Assembly: GCA_945888325.1 (NCBI GenBank) | Contig: CAMDAC010000001.1 | Location: 1 to 64,000 of the forward strand | Direction: 5' to 3' | Source: Candidatus Sulfopaludibacter sp. SbA3 | Lineage (GTDB): Bacteria; Pseudomonadota; Alphaproteobacteria; Caulobacterales; Hyphomonadaceae | DNA length: 64,000 bases | Part shown: positions 1-7,887 of the stretch, piece by piece | How the letters are laid out: each line of letters opens with the position of its first letter | Position numbering within the stretch: the first letter of the stretch is position 1 | Notes under the pieces: model-generated | Seen by the model: only the letters and a program-made list of their open reading frames with translations | Told to the model about the DNA's origin: nothing | Databases searched by the model: none | Program-made: the position numbers and the translations under genes

Positions 1-63
1 GCCCCGGGCCCGGTGGCGGGCGTCCTGGAAAGCTCAAGGCCTGACGCGCGGGTGGCTGGCACT

Positions 64-288
64 CTATGGAGATTTGAAGCGAACGCCCGGTTCGACGATA
101 GCCAAGAGTAGCACTTTCGTGTGCATTTTCCGTATCGAGACGGCGCGCCGAGTGCGGATATGACGAAGCTCGGATGTGCCTCGTGTGCGGTTTGTCTCGC
201 GGCACGTTCGAACAGGTCGCAAGCTGCCGACGCCGCCGATGATGGCGAACGCAGGGACGTTGGCATGAGTGATTTGAGCGGCCGTCAT
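64..288 (-). CDS. small hypothetical ORF overlapping the transposase stop
   Basis: A 74-residue frame whose ATG overlaps the stop codon of the upstream IS91 transposase in an ATGA arrangement, which would allow translational coupling. The product is basic, with many Arg, Thr and Ser residues, and I recognise no domain. It may equally be a chance frame in the terminal non-coding part of the element. The rest of bases 1-284 shows no other convincing gene. Confidence 0.22.
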   Translation of the reverse strand: MTAAQITHANVPAFAIIGGVGSLRPVRTCRETNRTRGTSELRHIRTRRAVSIRKMHTKVLLLAIVEPGVRFKSP

Positions 289-1487
289 GAGCTGTCCATC
301 CGTGCTTGCGGCCGTCGCTTGAGTTGCGCTGCCGGGCTCACCCGTTCAACCAGGATCATCCGTCCACCGCAGCACGCGCATGGCGCCGGCCCAGGGGCCG
401 GAGCGGGCGTCGGTATCTCTGTGGACGGCGTTGGTTCGGAGATCGGCTCTGGCGGCGGGATGCGATCGGCGAGCAGGCTGCGTGCCTGCGCGATGGCGGC
501 TCGGCGCTGCGTGTTGGCGAGCAGCCCGACATGCCGGATGCGGTGCAGGCCGTCGGGCAGAACGTGTTGCAGGAACCGCCGGGCAAACTCGCTGGCGGCG
601 AGCGTCATGACCCCGTATCGGGTCTCGCCCTCCTTGCGATAGTCCTTGACCCGGAACGTCACACGCTGGCCGTCATAGGCTGTGATCCGGCTGTTCGAGA
701 TGGCGATCCGGTGGGTATAGCGGGCGAGATATGCGAGGACCTGGTCAGGCCCGGCGAACGGGCGCTTGGCATAGACGACCCAGTCACGCCGGCGCTGGCT
801 CTTCAGGAGCCGCGCGAACGCTTCCGGGTCTGCCAGAGGGGCGAGATCGCCGTGGAAGCTGAGCGTGCCGGCGGCATGGAGGCCGGCGAGCCGCTCGCAC
901 ATCAGCCTACGGAACAGGCGCGAGAGTACCCTCACGGGCAGGAAGAAGCCGCGGCGGCAATCGACCCAGCGCTGGCCATCTGGCGCGAGGCCGCCGCCGG
1001 GCACGACGCCGTGGATGTGGGGATGATGGGTCATCGCCGATCCCCATGTGTGCAGGACCAGGGTCGCGCCGAGCTTTGCGCCGAGATGCCTGGGGTCGGC
1101 GCCGATGGTCATCAGGGTCTCGGACACGGCCTTGAACAGCGCGTCGTAGACGACACGCTTGTTCTGGAACGCGACGCGCGCCAGCGGCGCGGGCAGCGTG
1201 AACACGACATGGTAATAGGCCACGGGAAGCAGGTCCCGCTTGCGGGCCTCCAGCCACTCATACGAAGCGGCGGCCTGGCATCTCGGACAATGCCGGTTGC
1301 GGCAGGAGTTGTAGGCAACGTCCATGGTCCCGCAGTCCTCGCAGCGGGAGACATGCCCGCCGAGTGCAGCGGTGCGGCATGACAGGATCGCGTTCACCGC
1401 CCTGTGCTGGTCGCGCGAGAGCCCATCGCGCAAGGCGGGGCCGAGGTCGCGGAGGATATCCGCAACCTCGATCGCTGGTCTTGGCAT
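285..1487 (-). CDS. IS91 family transposase (HUH/Y2 rolling-circle type)
   Basis: A 400-residue transposase that would nick and join one strand to start rolling-circle transposition. An N-terminal zinc ribbon is visible (Cys49, Cys52, Cys67, Cys70). The HUH metal-binding motif is His157-Ile-His159 within THHPHIHG, and the paired catalytic tyrosines are Tyr253 and Tyr257 in YLARY. The length is normal for the family and no frameshift is seen, so the protein could be active. It lies 6 bp downstream of the recombinase gene and is probably cotranscribed with it. The C-terminal 50 residues are Pro/Ala-rich and likely disordered. Confidence 0.93.
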   Translation of the reverse strand: MPRPAIEVADILRDLGPALRDGLSRDQHRAVNAILSCRTAALGGHVSRCEDCGTMDVAYNSCRNRHCPRCQAAASYEWLEARKRDLLPVAYYHVVFTLPAPLARVAFQNKRVVYDALFKAVSETLMTIGADPRHLGAKLGATLVLHTWGSAMTHHPHIHGVVPGGGLAPDGQRWVDCRRGFFLPVRVLSRLFRRLMCERLAGLHAAGTLSFHGDLAPLADPEAFARLLKSQRRRDWVVYAKRPFAGPDQVLAYLARYTHRIAISNSRITAYDGQRVTFRVKDYRKEGETRYGVMTLAASEFARRFLQHVLPDGLHRIRHVGLLANTQRRAAIAQARSLLADRIPPPEPISEPTPSTEIPTPAPAPGPAPCACCGGRMILVERVSPAAQLKRRPQARMDSS

Positions 1488-1493
1488 ATCCGG

Positions 1494-2378
1494 TCAGTCC
1501 GCCGGGTCGATGACCGGCAGGCTGTCGAACGGGCTCGCCGCGCCCTGGAGCAACTTCGGGGATACATGGGTGTAGATCGATGTTGTCTGCAGCTTGGCGT
1601 GGCCGAGCATGACCTGGATGACGCGGATATCGACTCCGGCTTCCAGAAGGTGCGTGGCGAAGGAATGGCGCAGCGTGTGCAGCGACACAGGTCCATCCTT
1701 GCGGATCCCGGCCGCCTCGACGGCGAAGCGGAACTGGCGCGACAACTGGCGTGCACTGATGTGGTTCATCACGCCGATCCGGCTCGGGAACAGCCAGCCC
1801 TGAGGACGGGTGATCTGCCACCACTTGCGCAGCGCTTCGAGCAGCTGCGGCGAGAGCTTGGCCTTGCGATCCTTGTATCCCTTGCCCTGCTCGATCGAGA
1901 GGGTCATCGTTCGGCTGTCGATGTTCGACACCTTCAGCGACGCAGTCTCGGATGCCCTCAAGCCGGCACCATAGGTGACGCTCAGCGCTGTCCTGTACTT
2001 CAGCCCCGGTGCACAAGCGATAATGCGCGCAACCTCTTCAGGCGTGAACACAACAGGCATGCGGCGGTGTTCACGCAGGATCGGGATACGGTCTACTTCT
2101 TCGCCGCGCTTCAGCGTCACCTTCAGGAAAAAACGCAGCGCCGTGGAATGGCTGTTGATGCCGGACACGCTCACGCCCTCAGCCTGCAGATGAAGCAGGA
2201 AGCCGCGCACGTCTTCGGCGGTGAGCGCGCCAGGCGCCAGCTTGAGATGGGTGCAGCAGTTGCGCACGCATCGGATATAGCCGGACTGGCTGGTCTCGCT
2301 GATGCCGCGCAGCGTCATGTCTTCGATCATGCGCTGGCGAAGGGGATGGATGGGTTGGGTCTTCTCGATGTTGCTCAT
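1494..2378 (-). CDS. tyrosine recombinase/integrase accompanying the IS91 transposase
   Basis: A 294-residue phage-integrase-family protein. The N-terminal 100 residues form a SAM-like core-binding domain. The C-terminal catalytic domain shows the Arg in GAGLRASE, HTLRHSF for the HxxR box, LGHAKLQTT and the final Tyr in TSIYTHV. It starts at an ATG with a good GGAGG ribosome binding site 6 bp upstream and runs into the transposase gene. Such recombinases are often paired with IS91-like transposases; their part in movement is not well defined. The gene looks intact. Confidence 0.9.
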   Translation of the reverse strand: MSNIEKTQPIHPLRQRMIEDMTLRGISETSQSGYIRCVRNCCTHLKLAPGALTAEDVRGFLLHLQAEGVSVSGINSHSTALRFFLKVTLKRGEEVDRIPILREHRRMPVVFTPEEVARIIACAPGLKYRTALSVTYGAGLRASETASLKVSNIDSRTMTLSIEQGKGYKDRKAKLSPQLLEALRKWWQITRPQGWLFPSRIGVMNHISARQLSRQFRFAVEAAGIRKDGPVSLHTLRHSFATHLLEAGVDIRVIQVMLGHAKLQTTSIYTHVSPKLLQGAASPFDSLPVIDPAD

Positions 2379-2502
2379 GGGAGCCTCCGGACGGGCGCTC
2401 CCGGCCCATCCGGGCGCTGCCCGGAAACATCAGACGGTCATGTCGATCCCCGACGCCGCAACGTTCAACTCGCGCGCGAGCGCGTTAGTGCATTCGCCGG
2501 AA

Positions 2503-2521
2503 GCGGACATAGACAGTCCGC
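2503..2521. repeat. hairpin, candidate IS91-element terminus
   Basis: GCGGAC, a 7-base loop, then GTCCGC forms a short stem-loop about 125 bp upstream of the recombinase start. A subterminal hairpin followed by a short conserved end is typical of IS91-family termini. The exact end cannot be set without an empty site for comparison. The rest of 2379-2664 holds no evident gene. Confidence 0.35.
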
Positions 2522-2664
2522 GAAGCGGAAGACCTTTTAGGCACTGCTCGGAAACACAAGTCCGAAGTTTGCTGGAAAAGCAAATTGGAAATCCTCAATT
2601 CACAAATCGTCGGCATTCGCGTCTGATTCGCGCGCGATTTCGCGAAGATGCGCAGGGCGGGAAA

Positions 2665-3879
2665 TCAGTCAGAACTACAATGCAGCAGGCCTTCGAAAAG
2701 AGGGCGTAGATAGTGTTCGCTCGCCCGGTCGCTCAACGGTGAAGGCAGCCAGTTTCCAAGAGATAATTCCACACATGCGTTGAGCGTACAGGACAGCATG
2801 TTTGCAGCAATCAGCACGTCTACGGATCTTACAGAGCCATCCGCCAGGCCGTCACTCAGAAGCGAAAGAAAATGCGTCTCATTCGGGCGGTTCATCAGTT
2901 CGATCCTGCGCTTCATGGCTTCTGGAACTGAAATGAATACGATGCGAAGCATCTGGTTTTCGCCGACAAACTGACGCTGTACCAGGTTAGCGACAATCGC
3001 TTCCAGCCGCGCCCTGCTATCTGCAGTCAATTGTTGCGCAGCCTCTTGTGCAAGCCGGATCGTGTCACACGAGCGTGCGTAGCAGGTCTCGATCAGATCA
3101 TCTTTAAAATCGATGTGATGGTAGAAAGCGCCCCGGGTGACGTCGAGTTCGGCAACAATGTTTTCAACCGAAGCGCCGCGATAACCATTCAGGCTGATCA
3201 GCCGTGTCGCGGCACGCAGAAAAATTTCACGCTGCTGTGTTTCAGCGGGAGCTATCAAACTTTCCACAGGAAGAGGGTGAGGGGCCCACTTGCGTCTCTG
3301 CTTTCCGATTCCGTTCAGCAGAACGCCCTCAAAATTTACAGCGGCGCGCCCAAAGTTTGATGGATGGTAAGCCTGCAGCCATACTTGGGCGAAAAGAAAG
3401 TTCATCAGTACCCAGTGGGTCTGCGCATTTATCCGGGTTTTGTCCGGAGCAGGCGAGCTGTCCGGCACAAGCAGGTTGCGCAATGCCAGGAACATCGAAA
3501 CGTAAGCCTTGAAGACATCGCCTTCGCCCAGAGCACGCAAGTCCTCGAAAACGACAATGGGTTTGGCCTCGCCCTCTTCGATTCTCTGCATTGTGTGGAA
3601 GAAAGCCTGCACCAGGTGCGATAGTCTTTTTTCGAGCGTTGGCAGAGCAGCTGCCGAGCTGATAAGCTCCATATAGGTTTCGATCGCCCGCATGTAGCAG
3701 GCTGCCGCCAGCTTCTCCTTGGTTTTGAAATAATATGCCACGGATGTGGGGGCCAGGTTGAGGCGCGCCGCCACGTCGGAAATCAGCATCCCTTTCAGGC
3801 CGCTGTTGTTTATTATCCGGGTCGCGGCCTGCAGGATATCTTCCCGCTTTGCCTGATACTTTTGGGAATGCGCTTTCAT
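2665..3879 (-). CDS. double TetR/AcrR family transcriptional regulator
   Basis: A 404-residue protein made of two consecutive TetR units, about twice the usual 190-220 residues. The first HTH is near residues 31-50 (ISDVAARLNLAPTSVAYYF) and the second near 236-255 (VENIVAELDVTRGAFYHHI). Each is followed by roughly 150 residues of helical ligand/dimerisation domain. The start is set at the ATG at 3879, just before MKAHSQKYQ; an upstream in-frame start adds 12 Arg-rich residues that look non-native. It is divergent from the TonB receptor and two esterases, so it is likely their local regulator, with a substrate or product as inducer. The two HTHs differ, so two half-sites or two operators are possible. 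Confidence 0.85.
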   Translation of the reverse strand: MKAHSQKYQAKREDILQAATRIINNSGLKGMLISDVAARLNLAPTSVAYYFKTKEKLAAACYMRAIETYMELISSAAALPTLEKRLSHLVQAFFHTMQRIEEGEAKPIVVFEDLRALGEGDVFKAYVSMFLALRNLLVPDSSPAPDKTRINAQTHWVLMNFLFAQVWLQAYHPSNFGRAAVNFEGVLLNGIGKQRRKWAPHPLPVESLIAPAETQQREIFLRAATRLISLNGYRGASVENIVAELDVTRGAFYHHIDFKDDLIETCYARSCDTIRLAQEAAQQLTADSRARLEAIVANLVQRQFVGENQMLRIVFISVPEAMKRRIELMNRPNETHFLSLLSDGLADGSVRSVDVLIAANMLSCTLNACVELSLGNWLPSPLSDRASEHYLRPLFEGLLHCSSD

Positions 3880-4435
3880 CAAGTATCTCTGCCAGCCTCG
3901 ACGACGGCTGCGCACGCGCCGCTCATCTCGCCCTTATCCTCGCGCCGCTTGTTTGACAAACTCTTTGCTGCCTGCCGGGCGAACCTGCCATTCTGAAAGG
4001 CCTGATTGAGCCGCAAGTACAGATCCATTTTCCGATCTCCCTGTTCAGAACGGCGCTTCCAAGGGCCTGAAACTTCCAGGTTTCCCTGAGGCGCCTTGAC
4101 GCCCGGACAACATACACACAACCCGAAAACGTCGGACGCCGGAACGTTTCGGCGCCCCCCCAGGCATAAAAGTCTGTTCAACGCTGTTATTATTTGTATT
4201 TTTGCGCCACCCCTCCGAGCCAGAACAATGTTTTTGAGGAGACGGGGCTGCAAAACGCATACACAATCCACGAAACTCTATTGCATAGAACCGAATTCTT
4301 TGATCCAACACTCCACTAAGGAGCCCGCGGGGGTGCTTGCTCAAGACCAAAGGTACGGTGCGAGCAAAAGCGTCTCGTCGCGAGTTTGCCACCCGAAAAC
4401 GGGGGCGAAGAAAAAGCACAAAAGGGAGAGGAACC
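3880..4435. promoter_or_regulatory. divergent intergenic region, TetR gene / TonB receptor
   Basis: This 556-bp interval between two divergent genes is AT-richer than its neighbours, especially at 4180-4215 and 4260-4310, and should hold both promoters. A candidate operator is the interrupted inverted repeat CCGAAAACGT (4123-4132) and ACGTTTCGG (4144-4152), with a one-base bulge. The open frames across it have unusual composition and no ribosome binding site, so I do not call a gene. The receptor's ribosome binding site GGGAGAGG is at its right edge. Confidence 0.45.
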
Positions 4436-6748
4436 ATGTCCAGAAATTTCAAGATTCACCTGCTTGCAGGTAGCGCAGCGCTGCTTATGAGCCTGGCGGG
4501 CGGAGCGTCTTATGCGCAGACCGCTGAAAATCCGGACGGCGCAGAAGATGCGACCGCGCGCCTCGGCGTCGTGGTCGTGACGTCCACCAAACGAGATGTA
4601 TCCCTTCAGGATGTTCCGCAGAGCATAACAGCTTTGTCGGGCGACGCGCTCCAGGAGCAGGGTATCGAGAACTATGAAGACCTCACCCGCACGATTCCGG
4701 GGGTGCTCTCGACCGGTGGGTCGAACTTCAACAAGTTTGTGGTCCGCGGTATTCAGACTTCGAACGGCACGAGCAGCAGCGGCGAGCAAAAGCTCGTAGC
4801 GATCTATCTCGACGATCTTCCGCTGACATCCTTCTCGGTATTGACGCCCGATGTCCGCCCCTACGATATCGAGCGGATCGAAGTTTTGCGCGGCCCTCAA
4901 GGAACGCTTTACGGCTCGGGCTCGCTCGCCGGAGCCATCCGGTATATCACCAAGAAGGCCGACCCCTCCGGTTTTGACGCCTCGCTGGATGCCGATATCG
5001 GTTTTTCCAAAGGCGGCGCTGAGCGCAAACGCCTGAGCGGCATGGTCAACCTTCCTATCGTTGAAGACAAACTGGCCGCCAGGCTCGTTGGCTACACCCG
5101 CAATGAAGACGGTTGGGTCAACTCGATCAGCGGCGCCGAGAACATAAACACGGCGGAAGACTGGGGCGTGCGCGGTTCCTTGCGGTGGACGCCAACCGAC
5201 ACGCTTGCGGCAACGCTCATGGTCACGAGTGATCACAACATTGTGGGCGATTCCTCCCTGTACGATCCAACACTGGGAAAGAACGTCTCCAACCGTGACT
5301 TCCCTTTCAGGGTCGATGTAGATGTGGAAAGCTACAACGCGACAGTGGAGTATGACCTCGGCTGGGCCCAGCTGACATCTTCAACAGTCTATGCGACGGC
5401 TGACACGGGCTGGAACCTCGATCTTGACGGGGTGCTTACGGCTGTCATGCCGTTCTATTTTCAGGAAACGATCGCAACCGATTCTATTGTCGAGGAAGCA
5501 CGCCTGGTTTCTGCTCCCGGAGGCCGCTTCGACTGGGTAGCGGGGGCCTATTATCTTGATCAGGAAAGCGACTATCTGGACGCGTTCAACGTACCCGAAG
5601 CTTTTCTGGGCGCACTGGGGATTACGGGACTTTCGCCAATCGTTACCCCGAATGCGGATACGACCAATGACATTCGTATAAAAGAGAATTTTGAAGCCGC
5701 CCTGTTCGGCGAGGTCAACTATCACGTCACTGATAAGCTTACGCTCACAGGGGGCCTTCGCGCCTCGCAATATGAGTTTGTCGACAGAGATACCGGGCTG
5801 GGTTTCTCAACGCCGACCTTGATCCCTGCTATATTTACGTCCCTGTTCGGCTTCGGCGGCGCGAACATTACCAAGGTCCCGTCGGTGGCGTCGGAAAACT
5901 CCACGGGCAAGAAGAGTAAGGTCATCGGGAAAATTGGGGCCGACTGGCAGCCGACGGACGATCAGACTTACTATGTTCTGGCCGCTCAGGGCTTCAGGCG
6001 TGGCCACCCGAATGGCCCTTCCGCCGGCAACGGCGGCGTGAGCGCCATCGATCCCACCGATCCGACCATCATTCCAAGTCTGGCAGAAGCCGATTCGCTC
6101 TGGAATTATGAGGTTGGCGCAAAGACTGTCTGGCTCGATGGGCGCCTGAGGGCAAACGTTGCAGCATACTATATCGACTGGGGTCCTATGCAGGTGCCTC
6201 TGGTGCGCTCCTCGGATGCGGTCCCCTACGTTGGTACGGTAGGCAAGGCGAGATCGTACGGCCTGGAAACTGAACTCGAAGCGCTGATTGGCGAAAACAC
6301 GTCTGGCGGTTTCAACCTGACACTCCAGAGCGCGGAAGTGACCGATCTCACGCCAGAAGAAGCATTGATTTCAGGCGCGATCGTCGGTGCGAAATTGTCG
6401 TCGCCCGAGGTGAAGGCAGGCGGATACCTCAAGCATGACTGGCGTCTTGCTGACGGCGCCAGCCTTTATGCAAGGCTGGACGCCCAGTATGTAGGATCCT
6501 ACGCAAACACCTTCCCGAACACGGCGGGTATTCCGATCCCGAATGCCGCATTCGCAAAGGTTCCTGCTTATGAAAACTTCAATGCCAGCCTTGGCTGGTC
6601 GAAGGATAACATCAGCGCTGTCGTCTATGTCGAGAACCTTACCAACAACCAGGACGTCATCTTCATCGATGCGGCGAACTACTCGCTGAACCGCTACAGC
6701 ACATTGCGTCCCCGGACGGCTGGCGTTCGGCTGGGATGGCAGTATTAA
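4436..6748 (+). CDS. TonB-dependent outer-membrane receptor
   Basis: A 770-residue receptor for active uptake of a small molecule across the outer membrane, energised by TonB/ExbBD. A signal peptide covers about residues 1-28, ending near ASYAQ. A plug domain with the TonB-box region VVVTSTKRD follows, including the motif RGPQGTLYGSGSLAGAI, then a 22-strand barrel ending in an aromatic residue (GWQY). The start at 4436 is chosen because GGGAGAGG precedes it and the signal peptide begins there; an upstream in-frame start adds a 33-residue Arg/Lys leader. It stands before two esterase genes, so the ligand may be an ester or an esterified natural product. It resembles the sphingomonad/caulobacter catabolic receptor type rather than classic siderophore receptors, which is inference. 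Confidence 0.9.
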   Translation: MSRNFKIHLLAGSAALLMSLAGGASYAQTAENPDGAEDATARLGVVVVTSTKRDVSLQDVPQSITALSGDALQEQGIENYEDLTRTIPGVLSTGGSNFNKFVVRGIQTSNGTSSSGEQKLVAIYLDDLPLTSFSVLTPDVRPYDIERIEVLRGPQGTLYGSGSLAGAIRYITKKADPSGFDASLDADIGFSKGGAERKRLSGMVNLPIVEDKLAARLVGYTRNEDGWVNSISGAENINTAEDWGVRGSLRWTPTDTLAATLMVTSDHNIVGDSSLYDPTLGKNVSNRDFPFRVDVDVESYNATVEYDLGWAQLTSSTVYATADTGWNLDLDGVLTAVMPFYFQETIATDSIVEEARLVSAPGGRFDWVAGAYYLDQESDYLDAFNVPEAFLGALGITGLSPIVTPNADTTNDIRIKENFEAALFGEVNYHVTDKLTLTGGLRASQYEFVDRDTGLGFSTPTLIPAIFTSLFGFGGANITKVPSVASENSTGKKSKVIGKIGADWQPTDDQTYYVLAAQGFRRGHPNGPSAGNGGVSAIDPTDPTIIPSLAEADSLWNYEVGAKTVWLDGRLRANVAAYYIDWGPMQVPLVRSSDAVPYVGTVGKARSYGLETELEALIGENTSGGFNLTLQSAEVTDLTPEEALISGAIVGAKLSSPEVKAGGYLKHDWRLADGASLYARLDAQYVGSYANTFPNTAGIPIPNAAFAKVPAYENFNASLGWSKDNISAVVYVENLTNNQDVIFIDAANYSLNRYSTLRPRTAGVRLGWQY

Positions 6749-6755
6749 GCCGGAG

Positions 6756-6780
6756 TCGGGGGCATCCTTGATGCCCCCGA
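6756..6780 (+). terminator. perfect stem-loop between receptor and esterase genes
   Basis: An 11-bp perfect stem (TCGGGGGCATC/GATGCCCCCGA) with a three-base loop starts 8 bp after the receptor stop. No strong T-run follows, so it may be an attenuator or an RNA stabiliser at the receptor mRNA end rather than a full terminator. It could make the downstream esterases less abundant than the receptor. Confidence 0.5.
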
Positions 6781-6812
6781 ACTGGCTTTACTCCGCTAAC
6801 TGAGGAAAAACC

Positions 6813-7859
6813 ATGACTTCAAAGCTCGTCGACGATCCCCGGATCGATCCCCGCATAAAAGCGATATTCGCTGCTTTCGATGCCGGGCAGTTGCTTGGTG
6901 ATGCAAACTCACGCGATGAGATACTCCGGGACGAGGCCACGCCCGAAGCTCAGGCCGGCGCGGCAGGGCTGAAGGCTTTTCTGGACATGTCTGACTCGGA
7001 GAGTATCGCCACCTCACGCGGCCTTCGCATTCACACTGAACAGATCCGCTCAGAGCCAGACGGCAATTCAATCAACATCCAGTTCATCCGGCCGGATACC
7101 GATGAGTGTGTAGCATGCGTTTACTACATTCATGGCGGCGGGATGGAGCGTATGTCCTGCTATGATGGCAACTACAAGGCTTGGGGGAGGATGATTGCCG
7201 GAAACGGCGTTGCGGTAGCGATGGTCGATTTTCGCAATGCCGTCCTCCCATCCTCCGTACCCGAAGTCGCTCCTTTTCCAGCCGGTTTAAATGACTGTGT
7301 GTCCGGACTGTCCTGGGTCCATGCAAACTGCCATAAGCTGAACATTGATCCTGAGCGGATCATTGTTGCCGGCGAAAGCGGCGGCGGCAATCTGACGCTG
7401 GCGACAGGCCTGAAGCTGAAGCAGGATGGAAAGCTCGGCCTGATCCAGGGCCTGTACGCGCTTTGTCCCTACATCGCGGGGCAGTGGCCGATGGACGAAC
7501 ATCCCTCCTCCACCGAGAATAATGGCATCTTGCTCCAGCTGCATCACAATCGCGGTGCGATGGCCTACGGCATAGAAGCCTTCCGGCAGAAGAACCCTTT
7601 GGCCTGGCCGGGCTTTGCCCAAGCCGCCGATATTGAAGGGCTTCCTCCGGTCATCATCAGCGTCAATGAATGCGATCCGCTTCGCGATGAAGGGATCGCC
7701 TTCTACAGGCGGCTCCTTCAGACTGGCGTGAAGGCAAGGTGCAGGCAGGTGATGGGCACGATACACGGCACGGAAATCTTTCCGATATGCTGCCCCGACA
7801 TCAGCCGGGACACCGCCCGAAACATCGCCGACTTTGCCCGTCTCGGTTTCGACGGCTGA
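6813..7859 (+). CDS. alpha/beta hydrolase, HSL-type (family IV) esterase
   Basis: A 348-residue hydrolase with no signal peptide, hence probably cytoplasmic. HGGG at residues 107-110 is the oxyanion motif. The nucleophile is Ser189 in GESGGG; Asp288 (NECD) and His318 (TIHGTE) complete the triad. The layout is that of the hormone-sensitive-lipase group, which cleaves short-chain or aryl esters. The gene follows the TonB receptor by 64 bp and precedes a secreted type-B carboxylesterase, so the cassette could combine an exported and a cytoplasmic esterase on one imported compound. The usual GDSAG box is GESGG here, a tolerated variation. The substrate is unknown. Confidence 0.85.
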   Translation: MTSKLVDDPRIDPRIKAIFAAFDAGQLLGDANSRDEILRDEATPEAQAGAAGLKAFLDMSDSESIATSRGLRIHTEQIRSEPDGNSINIQFIRPDTDECVACVYYIHGGGMERMSCYDGNYKAWGRMIAGNGVAVAMVDFRNAVLPSSVPEVAPFPAGLNDCVSGLSWVHANCHKLNIDPERIIVAGESGGGNLTLATGLKLKQDGKLGLIQGLYALCPYIAGQWPMDEHPSSTENNGILLQLHHNRGAMAYGIEAFRQKNPLAWPGFAQAADIEGLPPVIISVNECDPLRDEGIAFYRRLLQTGVKARCRQVMGTIHGTEIFPICCPDISRDTARNIADFARLGFDG

Positions 7860-7887
7860 TACGGCGTTTCCAGCCATCAGGAGGAAC

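Larger units (their letters stand above)
1..2540. mobile_element. IS91-type insertion element with companion tyrosine recombinase (ends approximate)
   Basis: Two minus-strand genes six bases apart, a tyrosine recombinase and a Y2-type IS91 transposase, form a recognised IS91-family arrangement. A small hairpin near 2503-2521, upstream of the recombinase, is a candidate for one terminus, because IS91/ISCR ends lack terminal inverted repeats and carry hairpins instead. The left end cannot be fixed and may lie before base 1. Members of this family move by rolling-circle replication. The boundaries are inference; the gene content is seen directly. Confidence 0.6.
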
